The notes under the pieces were generated by a model, which made no database searches, had not been told where the DNA came from, and saw only the letters and a list, made by a program, of their open reading frames with translations. Position numbers and translations under genes: made by a program. A stretch of 13,239 nucleotides of DNA from DASPRM01 sp035319065. Its GTDB lineage: Bacteria > Acidobacteriota > Terriglobia > Terriglobales > Acidobacteriaceae. The DNA lies in assembly GCA_035319065.1 (NCBI GenBank), contig DATHDM010000028.1, positions 1-13,239 of the forward strand, given 5' to 3'. Positions 6,736 to 13,239 of the stretch are shown here, one piece after another (the first letter of the stretch is position 1; each line of letters opens with the position of its first letter).

Positions 6736-7656
6736 GTGCCTGAAACCGTTACTCGCCTGTCCCTGGGCGAACAGGCTGCATTTCAACTTGCCGATGTCAC
6801 CAAAACCCCACCGCAGTATGGCGCCATCACTCCCCGTTGGCTGGTTCGACTTTTGGACTGGAAACCCCTCGAAGCTGGCACGTTTCGCCTCAACCGCGTG
6901 GCTGAGGACAAGGCCATCGAGGTCACATGTGGCCACATCGACGAATCCGCCTTGGCGGCGACTTACGTCGATTACCTGGAGAAACCACGCGAGTACCGGC
7001 TGAGCAGCATCAACGCCATCCTCAACGTGCACACTCGCGTCTCCGATATTTTCAGCAGTCCCTACGACCAGGTCCGCGAGCAACTGCGCCTGCTCATAGA
7101 GAGCGTGAAGGAGAAGCAGGAATACGAACTGGTCAACAATGCGGACTACGGATTTCTGAATAACGTCCCCGATTCTCAGAAAATTCAGACTCGCAAAGGC
7201 GCCCCTACTCCGGATGATCTCGACGAACTGCTCACCAAGGTATGGAAGGAGCCTTCCTTCTTCCTCGCCCACCCGCGAGCCATCGCCGCGTTCGGCCGGG
7301 AATGCACCCGCCGGGGCGTGCCTCCCCCAACTGTGACCCTGTTCGGCAATCCATTTCTGACCTGGCGCGGGATTCCTCTCATCCCCACCGACAAGATCAA
7401 CGTCCGCAGCCGGGACGGCAAGACCAAGATCCTTCTTCTGCGCGTCGGCGAAAGGAAGCAGGGAGTGATCGGACTGTTTCAGCCCGGACTGCAGGGCGAA
7501 CAGAGCCCCGGCTTGTCGGTGCGCTTCATGGGGATCAGCAGCAAGTCGCTGGCATCTTATTTGATCTCCCTGTACTGCTCTGCCGCCGTGCTCACCGACG
7601 ATGCTATCGCGCTGCTCGAGAACGTCGAGGTCGGACAATATCATGAGTACAAGTGA
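6736..7656 (+). CDS. srpI: Family 2A encapsulin shell protein (SrpI-like)
   Basis: A 306-residue HK97-fold protein that self-assembles into a protein nanocompartment. It is recognisable along its whole length as SrpI of cyanobacteria. Conserved blocks include ITPRWLVRLLDWKPLEAGTF (residues 31-50), the NPREYLLS-like EKPREYRLSS (82-91), HTRVSDIFSSPYDQVREQLR (99-118), GAPTPDDLDELLTKVWKEP (155-173), FFLAHPRAIAAFGRECTRRG (175-194), FLTWRGIPLIPTDK (207-220) and GLSVRFMGI (259-267). There is no cyclic-nucleotide-binding insertion, which separates it from family 2B shells, and the length is normal for 2A. GTG is the start, with AAAGGAG upstream. It overlaps the cargo desulfurase gene by 14 bases, which implies translational coupling. 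In Synechococcus the SrpI compartment is linked to sulfur starvation, which fits these neighbours. Confidence 0.96.
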   Translation: MPETVTRLSLGEQAAFQLADVTKTPPQYGAITPRWLVRLLDWKPLEAGTFRLNRVAEDKAIEVTCGHIDESALAATYVDYLEKPREYRLSSINAILNVHTRVSDIFSSPYDQVREQLRLLIESVKEKQEYELVNNADYGFLNNVPDSQKIQTRKGAPTPDDLDELLTKVWKEPSFFLAHPRAIAAFGRECTRRGVPPPTVTLFGNPFLTWRGIPLIPTDKINVRSRDGKTKILLLRVGERKQGVIGLFQPGLQGEQSPGLSVRFMGISSKSLASYLISLYCSAAVLTDDAIALLENVEVGQYHEYK

Positions 7657-9832
7657 TGCGCCGAAGAACGGCGCAGCCTCGGGCGTAGCGGGCAACTGGG
7701 GCACAAGCCTGCCGCAGGCGGAAGCCTTCGCCGGTCTTCCCGACCCCACGCTGCTGGCGCGAATGGCAGCGGAGTTCTTCACCGCCCTGCCCGGCGTGCC
7801 GGCAACGGCATCGGTTTCACCATTGCAACCCCTGCCCGCTGGATCTCCATTCGGCGGATATCCACCAACCGCATCGCCGAGTCTCGGTCCCCTGGTGTCC
7901 GATTCTCCAGAACAGGCTCAGCTGCTGCCCAATTCCCGCCCTTCGACCCTGGGTGTAACCGCCCCGCCTGCGCCCGCACCCGTTCCCCAGGCAGCGCCGC
8001 CAGCACCAGCCGCACCTGCACCAATCGGGGCACCGGACGCCATCAACGCACCAGCCTTCGCCTTCCTGCAGGACGCCAGGCCGCTGTTCGCTGCCGCCCC
8101 TGCAGAGGGTGTTCCGGCGTCGCCGGAATCCGTGCCCGTTCCCGCTGAGGCCGCCTTCAGCTCAATTCCCTGGACTTTCGACCATGAGGGTTTGCCAGCG
8201 CAACTTGCCGAGGTCCCGCAACCTCCCTCCCCTACCATTCCCGGAGCCTTGGGCGCGGTCGACTCTTCGGCGTTTCCCACATTCTCTTTTATGGAGGAGG
8301 CCAGGCCTCTGTTCTCGTATCCGCCGGCAATGCCCGGACCGGTGCCTGCGACGCAGCCGCCAAGCGGCTTCGGCGTTCCCGGCACAGGGGAAATACTCAG
8401 CCTGCCCGAGTCCGGCGCGGGCTCCGCTGTGATGGCTCCCCAGGTACCCGGCGCAGTAACGCATCGCCCTAGCTCGGCCGGCGAGGTGAATTACGATTTC
8501 CTTGACCAGATCCGGCCACTTTCATCTGTCGACGCTGTCCCCATCCTGGAGTCGACGGAGGTGCAGCCTCACCTGCCATCGGGCCTGAACCTGTCCTCCT
8601 ATTCGTTTGACGCGGCCGCGATCCGGCGCGATTTTCCCATCCTTCAGGAGCGCGTTAATGGCCGCCCGTTGGTGTGGCTGGATAATGCCGCCACCACGCA
8701 AAAGCCGCAGAGCGTCATCGATCGTCTGAACTACTTCTATAGGCACGAGAATTCCAACGTGCATCGCGCGGCGCACGAGTTGGCGGCGCGCGCCACCGAC
8801 GCCTACGAGTCGGCCCGCGAGAAGGTCCGCCGCTTCCTCAATGCCTCGGCCGTCCGCGAAGTCATCTTTGTGCGCGGCGCCACCGAAGGCATCAACCTGG
8901 TCGCCCAGAGCTGGGGCAGGCGCTACGTCCAGAAAGACGATGAAGTCGTGATCACCTGGCTGGAACACCACGCCAACATCGTGCCCTGGCAGATGCTCTG
9001 CGCGGAAAAAGGCGCGCGCCTGCGCGTGGCTCCCGTTGACGACAGCGGTCAGGTAATTCTCGAAGAGTATGAAAAACTCCTGGGACCGAAGACGCGTCTT
9101 GTGTCTTTGGCCCAGGTCTCGAATGCTCTCGGCACCGTCACTCCCGCCAGCGCCATGATCGACGCCGCTCACCGGCACGGCGCCAAGGTGCTCGTCGATG
9201 GCGCGCAAGCCGTGTCGCACATGCCCATTGATGTGCAGGCGCTGAATTGCGACTTCTTTGTGCTATCCGGACACAAGATGTTTGCTCCCACGGGCATCGG
9301 CGCCGTGTACGGCAAGTCGGAGGTTTTGGACACCACGCCTCCCTGGCAAGGCGGGGGCAGCATGATCCAGGATGTCACCTTCGAGAAGACGGTCTACCAG
9401 ATCCCGCCGCAGCGATTTGAAGCCGGGACCGGCAACATCGCGGACGCCGTGGGGCTTGGCGCAGCGGTTGACTATCTGGAGCGCGTGGGCATGGTCAACG
9501 TCAGCCGCCATGAGCATGAGCTCCTGATCTACGCCACCTCCGCGCTCCAACGCATTCCTGGTTTGCGGATCATCGGCACCGCGCCCGACAAGGCCGGTGT
9601 TCTCTCCTTCGTGCTCGAGGGCTTTCGCACCGAGGAGGTCGGCGACTTTCTGAATCGCCGCGGCATCGCGGTGCGCGCCGGGCACCACTGCGCCCAGCCC
9701 ATTCACCGGCGTTTCGGCCTGGAGAGCACCGTGCGTGCTTCCCTGGCTCTTTACAACACCTGCGAGGACATCGACGCCCTGATCGCCGCCTTGTGGGACT
9801 TGAGCCAGGGTCGCAACCCCGGACTGATCTGA
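7643..9832 (+). CDS. Family 2A encapsulin cargo: SufS-like cysteine desulfurase with long N-terminal encapsulation domain
   Basis: A 729-residue, two-part protein. Residues 1 to about 320 are Pro/Ala-rich and apparently disordered, with an early motif GLPDPTLLARMAAEFF (31-46). Three copies of a FxFLxxxRPLF-like motif lie at residues 138-149, 213-224 and 283-294. Residues from about 321 form a group II (SufS-type) PLP enzyme that takes sulfur from cysteine, giving alanine and a persulfide. Its features are WLDNAATTQKP (345-355), the PLP lysine in LSGHKMFAPTG (541-551; Lys545) and the catalytic cysteine in RAGHHCAQP (678-686; Cys683). This domain order is that of cysteine desulfurases packaged in SrpI shells, where the N-terminal region targets the enzyme inside. 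The ATG at 7643 overlaps the shell gene stop by 14 bases; 14 further codons upstream are open but would overlap more and lack support. The catalytic residues are all present. Confidence 0.96.
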   Translation: MSTSDAPKNGAASGVAGNWGTSLPQAEAFAGLPDPTLLARMAAEFFTALPGVPATASVSPLQPLPAGSPFGGYPPTASPSLGPLVSDSPEQAQLLPNSRPSTLGVTAPPAPAPVPQAAPPAPAAPAPIGAPDAINAPAFAFLQDARPLFAAAPAEGVPASPESVPVPAEAAFSSIPWTFDHEGLPAQLAEVPQPPSPTIPGALGAVDSSAFPTFSFMEEARPLFSYPPAMPGPVPATQPPSGFGVPGTGEILSLPESGAGSAVMAPQVPGAVTHRPSSAGEVNYDFLDQIRPLSSVDAVPILESTEVQPHLPSGLNLSSYSFDAAAIRRDFPILQERVNGRPLVWLDNAATTQKPQSVIDRLNYFYRHENSNVHRAAHELAARATDAYESAREKVRRFLNASAVREVIFVRGATEGINLVAQSWGRRYVQKDDEVVITWLEHHANIVPWQMLCAEKGARLRVAPVDDSGQVILEEYEKLLGPKTRLVSLAQVSNALGTVTPASAMIDAAHRHGAKVLVDGAQAVSHMPIDVQALNCDFFVLSGHKMFAPTGIGAVYGKSEVLDTTPPWQGGGSMIQDVTFEKTVYQIPPQRFEAGTGNIADAVGLGAAVDYLERVGMVNVSRHEHELLIYATSALQRIPGLRIIGTAPDKAGVLSFVLEGFRTEEVGDFLNRRGIAVRAGHHCAQPIHRRFGLESTVRASLALYNTCEDIDALIAALWDLSQGRNPGLI

Positions 9833-9942
9833 CGGTTCCTGCTGCGCCGCGAACGTACAAACCCCTGGGCTGCCCATTGATCTTCAAGCTTCGACGAACA
9901 CAGATAGGAAATCCCAGGTAGAAAATTAGCGGGGTTGAAGAA
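9833..9942. other. Short gap downstream of the desulfurase gene
   Basis: No gene is seen, and no intrinsic terminator is evident immediately after the desulfurase stop. Confidence 0.4.
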
Positions 9943-9987
9943 TGGTAGGCCCGGGAGGACTCGAACCTCTGACCTCTTCCGTGTCAA
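9943..9987 (-). pseudogene. 3' fragment of tRNA-Val(GAC), likely an attachment-site scar
   Basis: Read on the minus strand, these 45 bases match the tRNA layout from the anticodon loop to the end. They give TTGACAC (loop with GAC at positions 34-36), the stem GGAAG, a five-base variable region AGGTC, T-stem AGAGG, T-loop TTCGAGT, T-stem CCTCC, acceptor strand CGGGCCT, discriminator A and CCA. One T-stem pair (A-C) is mismatched. Upstream of the anticodon loop the sequence is CTGAA instead of the CTTCC needed to pair. No AGGCCCG acceptor strand or D-arm is found within the next 400 bases, so the 5' half is missing. A break in the anticodon loop is where tyrosine recombinases commonly cross over. 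An intact tRNA-Val gene should exist elsewhere. Confidence 0.65.
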
Positions 9988-10286
9988 TTCAGAGGTACAA
10001 CCTCTACAACCCTTTAGCTGCCTTGCTTTTCCATTTTCACATACCTCAAAAACAGCCCTAAAACAGCCTATTTTTGGTGACGAATTGGTGACGAGTTTTC
10101 TGCTTTGTGTCGAAAGGAAACGATTGATGACTGATTGCCGCTCAATGAATGGTGAGTGACATTTTTGAGCTCTGGTCTTAACAAATTTTGGCAAGTCTCG
10201 GTCAAGCCGTGCTGCCGGGACGAGCTCAGAGGAACGTAATCGTAAGATTCTAATCCACCTAGCACAATCCGATCGCGTGCGTCACT
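9988..10286. other. AT-rich gene-free stretch next to the tRNA fragment, with short direct repeats
   Basis: No convincing gene is seen on either strand. GC content between 10021 and 10140 is about 42%, clearly below the flanking genes. Short repeats stand out: AGAGGT-ACA-ACCTCT (inverted, 9991-10005), ACAACC twice (within 9997-10011), AACAGCCCTA and AACAGCCTA in tandem (about 10051-10070), and TTGGTGACGA twice (10074-10083 and 10085-10094, an 11-base period). Such repeats next to a tRNA fragment could be recombinase-binding sites at the end of an integrated element, but no integrase gene is present in the window. Confidence 0.4.
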
Positions 10287-10302
10287 TGGAACCAAATCTG
10301 CT
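10287..10302 (+). promoter_or_regulatory. Candidate sigma54 promoter of the pilin gene
   Basis: TGGAAC at 10287-10292 and CTGCT at 10298-10302 place the invariant GG (10288-10289) and GC (10300-10301) exactly 10 bases apart, as in the sigma54 consensus TGGCAC-N5-TTGC. Two consensus positions differ. Pilin genes are often sigma54-dependent. The predicted start is about 10313, giving a ~73-base leader. Confidence 0.35.
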
Positions 10303-10336
10303 GCACTTTAGGTGTCAGTCTTTCTGGCGGATGCTG

Positions 10337-10356
10337 TCTGCCAGCTTTCTGGCAGA
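10337..10356 (+). repeat. Perfect inverted repeat (hairpin) in the pilin mRNA leader
   Basis: TCTGCCAG (10337-10344) and CTGGCAGA (10349-10356) pair perfectly around a CTTT loop. The hairpin sits 6 bases before the AGGAGAGG sequence (10363-10370) that precedes the pilin ATG. The segment CTTTCTGGC is also repeated directly at 10319-10327 and 10345-10353. There is no T-tract, so it is not a terminator. A role in mRNA stability, translation control or as an operator is possible. Confidence 0.5.
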
Positions 10357-10385
10357 AACACTAGGAGAGGGGTTACACACTCAAG

Positions 10386-10892
10386 ATGAAGAAGCAAAAG
10401 GGTTTCTCACTTATCGAGTTGCTGATCGTGGTGGCGATCATCCTGATCATCGCGGCGATCGCTATTCCTAACCTGCTCCGTTCGCGCATTGCCGCCAACG
10501 AAGCATCAGCGGTCGGTTCTCTCCGCACCCTGAACACGGCCCAGGTTACCTATTCTTCCACCTATCCGACGGTCGGCTTTGCCGACACTCTGGCCAAGCT
10601 TGGCCCCAGCGCCAACTGCACGACCACCGTGTCAACGGCGGCTGCTTGTCTGGTGGATAACATTCTGGGATGCGGCACCGCACCTTGCGTGAAGAGCGGC
10701 TATCAGTTCAACCTCGCGCCAGCGGCTGCAGTGGGAACGGTCATTCCGTCCTATGAGTTCAATGGCGACCCGACCGCTCCTGGCACCTCCGGCGTGCGTT
10801 ACTTCTGCTCGAACTCGGACGCCGTGGTGCGCACGGGCACTGCTTCCACCACTACCGAGACTGCCTGCGCTGCTCTGACGCCGCTGCAGTAA
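10386..10892 (+). CDS. Type IV pilin / pseudopilin (PilA-like)
   Basis: A 168-residue pilin precursor. The start, MKKQKGFSLIELLIVVAIIL, contains a class III prepilin signal: a short basic leader, cleavage between Gly6 and Phe7, and the invariant Glu at position +5 of the mature protein (SLIEL). The helix to about residue 35 (AIAIPNLLRSR) serves as both membrane anchor and polymerisation stem. The globular part has cysteines at about residues 79, 88, 95 and 100 and a final disulfide-candidate pair in FCSNSD and TACAAL, typical of a D-region. It could be a structural pilin or a minor or type II pseudopilin; no assembly genes are adjacent. AGGAGAGG lies 15 bases before the ATG, longer than usual. 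It has its own terminator and appears to be a single-gene unit. Confidence 0.93.
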   Translation: MKKQKGFSLIELLIVVAIILIIAAIAIPNLLRSRIAANEASAVGSLRTLNTAQVTYSSTYPTVGFADTLAKLGPSANCTTTVSTAAACLVDNILGCGTAPCVKSGYQFNLAPAAAVGTVIPSYEFNGDPTAPGTSGVRYFCSNSDAVVRTGTASTTTETACAALTPLQ

Positions 10893-10934
10893 GCTCGACT
10901 TTGGCGAAGTACCTGGGGGGGTACGAGCCGACCA

Positions 10935-10968
10935 AGGGAGCAGCGAAAGCTGCTCCCTCTGCTTTTCG
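10935..10968 (+). terminator. Intrinsic terminator of the pilin gene
   Basis: AGGGAGCAGC (10935-10944) pairs perfectly with GCTGCTCCCT (10949-10958) around a GAAA tetraloop, followed by CTGCTTTTCG. It begins 43 bases after the pilin stop. The T-tract is modest. Confidence 0.82.
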
Positions 10969-11194
10969 TGGTCAACAACAAAGTGCGACATGCTCCGCCA
11001 TGGACAGCCCGTGTGTAGCTTCTCTCAATGGCTCGCGACAGGAAGCGTCCTTTGACAGGGCGCGCCGAATTGATTCGCGGCTGCTGTGCTCAAACCAAAT
11101 CGTTTTGACACGGTCTGTGTGACTAGTGACAGTCGAATGATTCGTGCTTCGGTGATTCTTTCGGAGGATGCCTTTTAATCAGATGAGGCTATGT
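10969..11194. other. Intergenic region between the convergent pilin and 132-residue protein genes
   Basis: Apart from the pilin terminator just to the left, no gene, RNA or strong promoter is supported here. Two TTGACA hexamers (around 11053 and 11104) lack a matching -10 box at proper spacing. Confidence 0.4.
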
Positions 11195-11593
11195 TTAATG
11201 GGTGGCCTGGGCGATCAGCTGAGCGACCTTTGAGCCCGTACCTACAGGCTCGACAAAAACAAGCTGATTGGGATTCAGGTACATGCGATCCGGTTCGTGC
11301 AATTCCTTGCCTCGCTTGACCAGCACGTTGTTCACCTGCTTTGTCTCCGGATTCGTCTGGCTCACGACGTAATATACATCGTTCAAAACAGGATGCTGTC
11401 CGCCATAACCTTGTAGATGGCCAAAATATACGGAACCGTTGGCGAGGAGGACGGCTTGGTAAGGTGTCTCGAACTTCACGAAAGGGCTGCGGACATAGTC
11501 CACAACATGCAAGGCGAAAGCGACGACTACGAGGAGTCCTGCTACTATCCATACCAACTGTACTAGACCAACACCTTTCTGTTTACTCGTCAT
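11195..11593 (-). CDS. Single-pass membrane protein of unknown function, 132 residues
   Basis: The ATG at 11593 is preceded by AGAGGA about 8 bases upstream. Residues 1-7 are basic (MTSKQKG), and residues 8-30 form one hydrophobic segment (VGLVQLVWIVAGLLVVVAFALHV). The remaining ~100 residues are soluble: YQAVLLANGSVYFGHLQGYG (about 45-64), VYYVVSQTNPETKQVNNVLV (about 73-92), RGKELHEPDRMYLNPNQLVFVEPV and a final SKVAQLIAQ. The blocks 'QAV.L.NG.VYFG' and 'RG.E.H.PDRM......V..VEPV' recur in small hypothetical proteins of several phyla, recalled rather than searched. No function is known. The KG-VGLVQL start resembles a prepilin cleavage site with Gln in place of the +5 Glu. It is convergent with the pilin gene. 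Confidence 0.85.
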   Translation of the reverse strand: MTSKQKGVGLVQLVWIVAGLLVVVAFALHVVDYVRSPFVKFETPYQAVLLANGSVYFGHLQGYGGQHPVLNDVYYVVSQTNPETKQVNNVLVKRGKELHEPDRMYLNPNQLVFVEPVGTGSKVAQLIAQATH

Positions 11594-11813
11594 TAAGGGA
11601 TCCTCTTGAGTGGAGTTGACAACTCGCTCGGATGTGAAGTTGTTGCATGTGGCGCGAGCGTATCACCCGCCGCTTCACTCCACAATTGGAAATCGGAGAC
11701 CGTGGGACACGCTAATCTAGCGCCCCGGTCGTGAGGACTTTTGGGGGGAAAATTGCGCGCGGGGTCTATAAACCAGTGGTGTGCTCACCCGTGTAACATC
11801 TTGCAGGCTGACT

Positions 11814-13239
11814 TTACCGCTTCTTGCCGCGGCTCCCACAACCCAACAGGGCGGCAAGCCCGCTGCCCAATAGAAGGAGTGTCGTAGGCTCCGGCACTTG
11901 GGTTGTGGATTCAGTTACCAACTCTACGTTGCCGGGGTTGTAGACAAGCACCAGGACTTCGCCATTTCCAATATTAAGCCCGTTTGTTGTGGCAAACAGC
12001 CCGAAAACCCCGGGATTGACAACTAGAAAAGTGAAGGTATCACCCAAGGCTGGGAAAAAGCCGTTTTCCAAACTGACGTCGAGAGTGCCATCCAAGAACC
12101 CTTGTCCATTAACCGTTAGCAGGTCAAACTGCGTCCCGGCAAGAAGCCCGCCTATGCCGAGGTCGAAGACCCCTGTTGAGGTCTGGGTATAGTTGCCTGT
12201 GATCGCGAGCGCTCCCGCAGTTAGCACATTATCCCCCGGCGAGATGGTCCCACTCATAGTGACGTTGCCAACGATTGTGCCTCCGTTGCCGAGTAGCGTG
12301 CCACCTTTGATGTTGGCGTTGCCGCCTCCAGCGACAAGAGTTCCGTCAATTCTTGTGCTGCCCGTGCTCTGGTTGTAGTTACCTGTGCCACCTGTCGCCA
12401 GGGTGCTTCCGGAGCCTACTTGCACTGCGCCGGCATTGCTGAAGTCACCGGGGCTGGTAAAGTTTCGGCCGTTTCGGATGGTGAAACTGCCTGAAGCGGT
12501 ATTGTTAGAGAAGTTCGCCAGGGCATCCAGACCCGCTGCGTCGACCAGGTTCGAGTTAGGGCCATCCAACAGAATCGTGGCGGCGTTGTTGATGATTTCC
12601 CCGCCCGTGTTGCCCAAATAATCGATCTGCAGCGTTCCGGGATTGGCGAACGTGCCGAAGATGTTATAGGTGCCGCCGGTTAAAGTATTGGCAGAGAAGT
12701 TCGTAAAGGTCACGTTCTGCAGGTGCAACGACGAGCCCGCATCCGCCTGGAACGTGCCGTTGTTGGTAACGACTCCGCCACCATTGACGAAGAGGGTCTG
12801 CCCAAATGCGTTGGCCAGCAGCGTTCCGGCCGCCTGGTTGACCAACGTCAAACCGTTCTCGCCAATAATTCCGGTCCCTTGGATGGTGTTGTCGAAGTTC
12901 GTCAACGTAAGTCCGCCGGCGGCCTGCAGGATAAAAGCATTGCCGCCCCCGGCAACCGTGTTCAACGCTACCGTGCCGCCACCTTGCAGCGTCACATTGT
13001 TGCTGTCGATGGACAAGAGCGTATTCGTGCCGGCCCCGCCATTGACTTGGATATTACCGTGGTTGTTAATCGTTCCCAGGAAGTAGGTGTTGGTGTTTAA
13101 GTCGCTGGTGTAGGTGCCGTTGATGGTAATCGCGCCCGCGCCTGTGCTGCCATCCAGAAACGCCGTGTTCCCGCTCGGTGTTCCGAAGAAAGCTCCACTG
13201 TTGTTGTTTAGCGTTCCGCCCTGAATGATTGCGCTGCCA
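11814..13239 (-). CDS. Large PEP-CTERM surface protein with beta-helical repeats, C-terminal part (5' end beyond right edge)
   Basis: The minus-strand frame is open from the right edge to the stop at 11814, giving 474 visible residues and no credible start. The TTG at 13016 lies inside continuous coding sequence; the reading continues upstream with the same Gly/Asn/Thr composition (e.g. GAGAITINGTYTSDLNTNTY). The body is made of short parallel-beta-helix-like repeats (FSNAGAVQVGSGSTL, NITGGTYNIFG-like, GNYNQSTGSTRIDGTL). A closing autotransporter-like module follows (NYTQTSTGVFDLGIGG, then LGDTFTFLVV). The C-terminus, VPEPTTLLLLGSGLAALL plus CGSRGKKR, is a PEP-CTERM sorting signal: PEP motif, hydrophobic helix and basic tail, processed by an exosortase and linked to exopolysaccharide-associated surface display. 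Cys in the tail helix end is unusual but tolerated. No exosortase gene is in the window. Confidence 0.9.
   Translation of the reverse strand, partial: GSAIIQGGTLNNNSGAFFGTPSGNTAFLDGSTGAGAITINGTYTSDLNTNTYFLGTINNHGNIQVNGGAGTNTLLSIDSNNVTLQGGGTVALNTVAGGGNAFILQAAGGLTLTNFDNTIQGTGIIGENGLTLVNQAAGTLLANAFGQTLFVNGGGVVTNNGTFQADAGSSLHLQNVTFTNFSANTLTGGTYNIFGTFANPGTLQIDYLGNTGGEIINNAATILLDGPNSNLVDAAGLDALANFSNNTASGSFTIRNGRNFTSPGDFSNAGAVQVGSGSTLATGGTGNYNQSTGSTRIDGTLVAGGGNANIKGGTLLGNGGTIVGNVTMSGTISPGDNVLTAGALAITGNYTQTSTGVFDLGIGGLLAGTQFDLLTVNGQGFLDGTLDVSLENGFFPALGDTFTFLVVNPGVFGLFATTNGLNIGNGEVLVLVYNPGNVELVTESTTQVPEPTTLLLLGSGLAALLGCGSRGKKR

Noticed and set aside
6733..7782. 349-codon minus-strand open frame opposite the encapsulin gene
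   Set aside because: It is the mirror of the strongly conserved SrpI-like sequence, with no motif or ribosome site of its own.
9935..10159. 74-codon frame reading GRPGRTRTSDLFRVNSEV
   Set aside because: This is the familiar translation artefact of an antisense tRNA 3' region, here the tRNA-Val fragment at 9943-9987, and not a protein.
9943..10385. An intact tRNA-Val gene, possibly interrupted by an intron in the anticodon loop
   Set aside because: No acceptor 5' strand (AGGCCCG) or D-arm could be found in the 400 bases beyond the break, so only a 3' fragment is supported.
13014..13016. TTG as the start of the PEP-CTERM protein
   Set aside because: The same frame continues open to the window edge with identical repeat composition, so the TTG is an internal leucine codon.
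1..13239. CRISPR arrays, insertion sequences or transposase genes
   Set aside because: No regularly spaced repeats, transposase motifs or paired terminal inverted repeats were seen.

Overview
The window looks like a chromosomal segment of a fairly GC-rich Gram-negative bacterium, most likely an Acidobacteriota (Koribacter/Terriglobia-like). This is an inference from gene content: an Oar-like TonB-dependent receptor with an N-terminal carboxypeptidase-regulatory-like domain, a small His/Cys envelope protein ending in RPPP, a PEP-CTERM surface protein and a type IV pilin. No rRNA or other phylogenetic marker is present to prove it.

Layout. The left edge holds the 5' part of trpC (minus strand, running off the window), with its own -10 box. 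A mostly empty 407-base gap follows, containing one possible 34-codon membrane-peptide remnant. Then come two separate plus-strand genes: a DinB/maleylpyruvate-isomerase-fold protein and a class I SAM methyltransferase. Convergent to them is a minus-strand pair, a small secreted or anchored His/Cys protein followed by a 907-residue TonB-dependent receptor.

The centre (about 5990-9832) is the most interesting part: a sulfur-linked nanocompartment locus. A near-consensus sigma70 promoter is followed at once by a tiny Cys-rich open reading frame (six Cys in 26 residues, including a CCC run). Next comes a strong intrinsic terminator hairpin, then a single-domain rhodanese, a family 2A (SrpI-type) encapsulin shell protein, and a SufS-like cysteine desulfurase. 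The desulfurase carries a ~320-residue Pro/Ala-rich N-terminal extension of the kind that loads it into the shell. The arrangement of the leader suggests a cysteine-responsive, translation-coupled transcription attenuator in front of the rhodanese and possibly the whole compartment operon. A separate -10-like box before the shell gene may allow independent expression.

To the right, a 45-nt fragment matching the 3' part of a tRNA-Val(GAC) (anticodon loop to CCA) sits at the edge of an AT-rich, gene-free stretch. It looks like the attachment-site scar of an integrated element. A type IV pilin/pseudopilin gene follows, with a possible sigma54 promoter, a hairpin in its leader and a good terminator. 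Then comes a convergent 132-residue single-pass membrane protein of a recognisable but uncharacterised type. The right edge is the C-terminal part of a large Gly/Asn-rich beta-helical PEP-CTERM surface protein, open to the end of the window.
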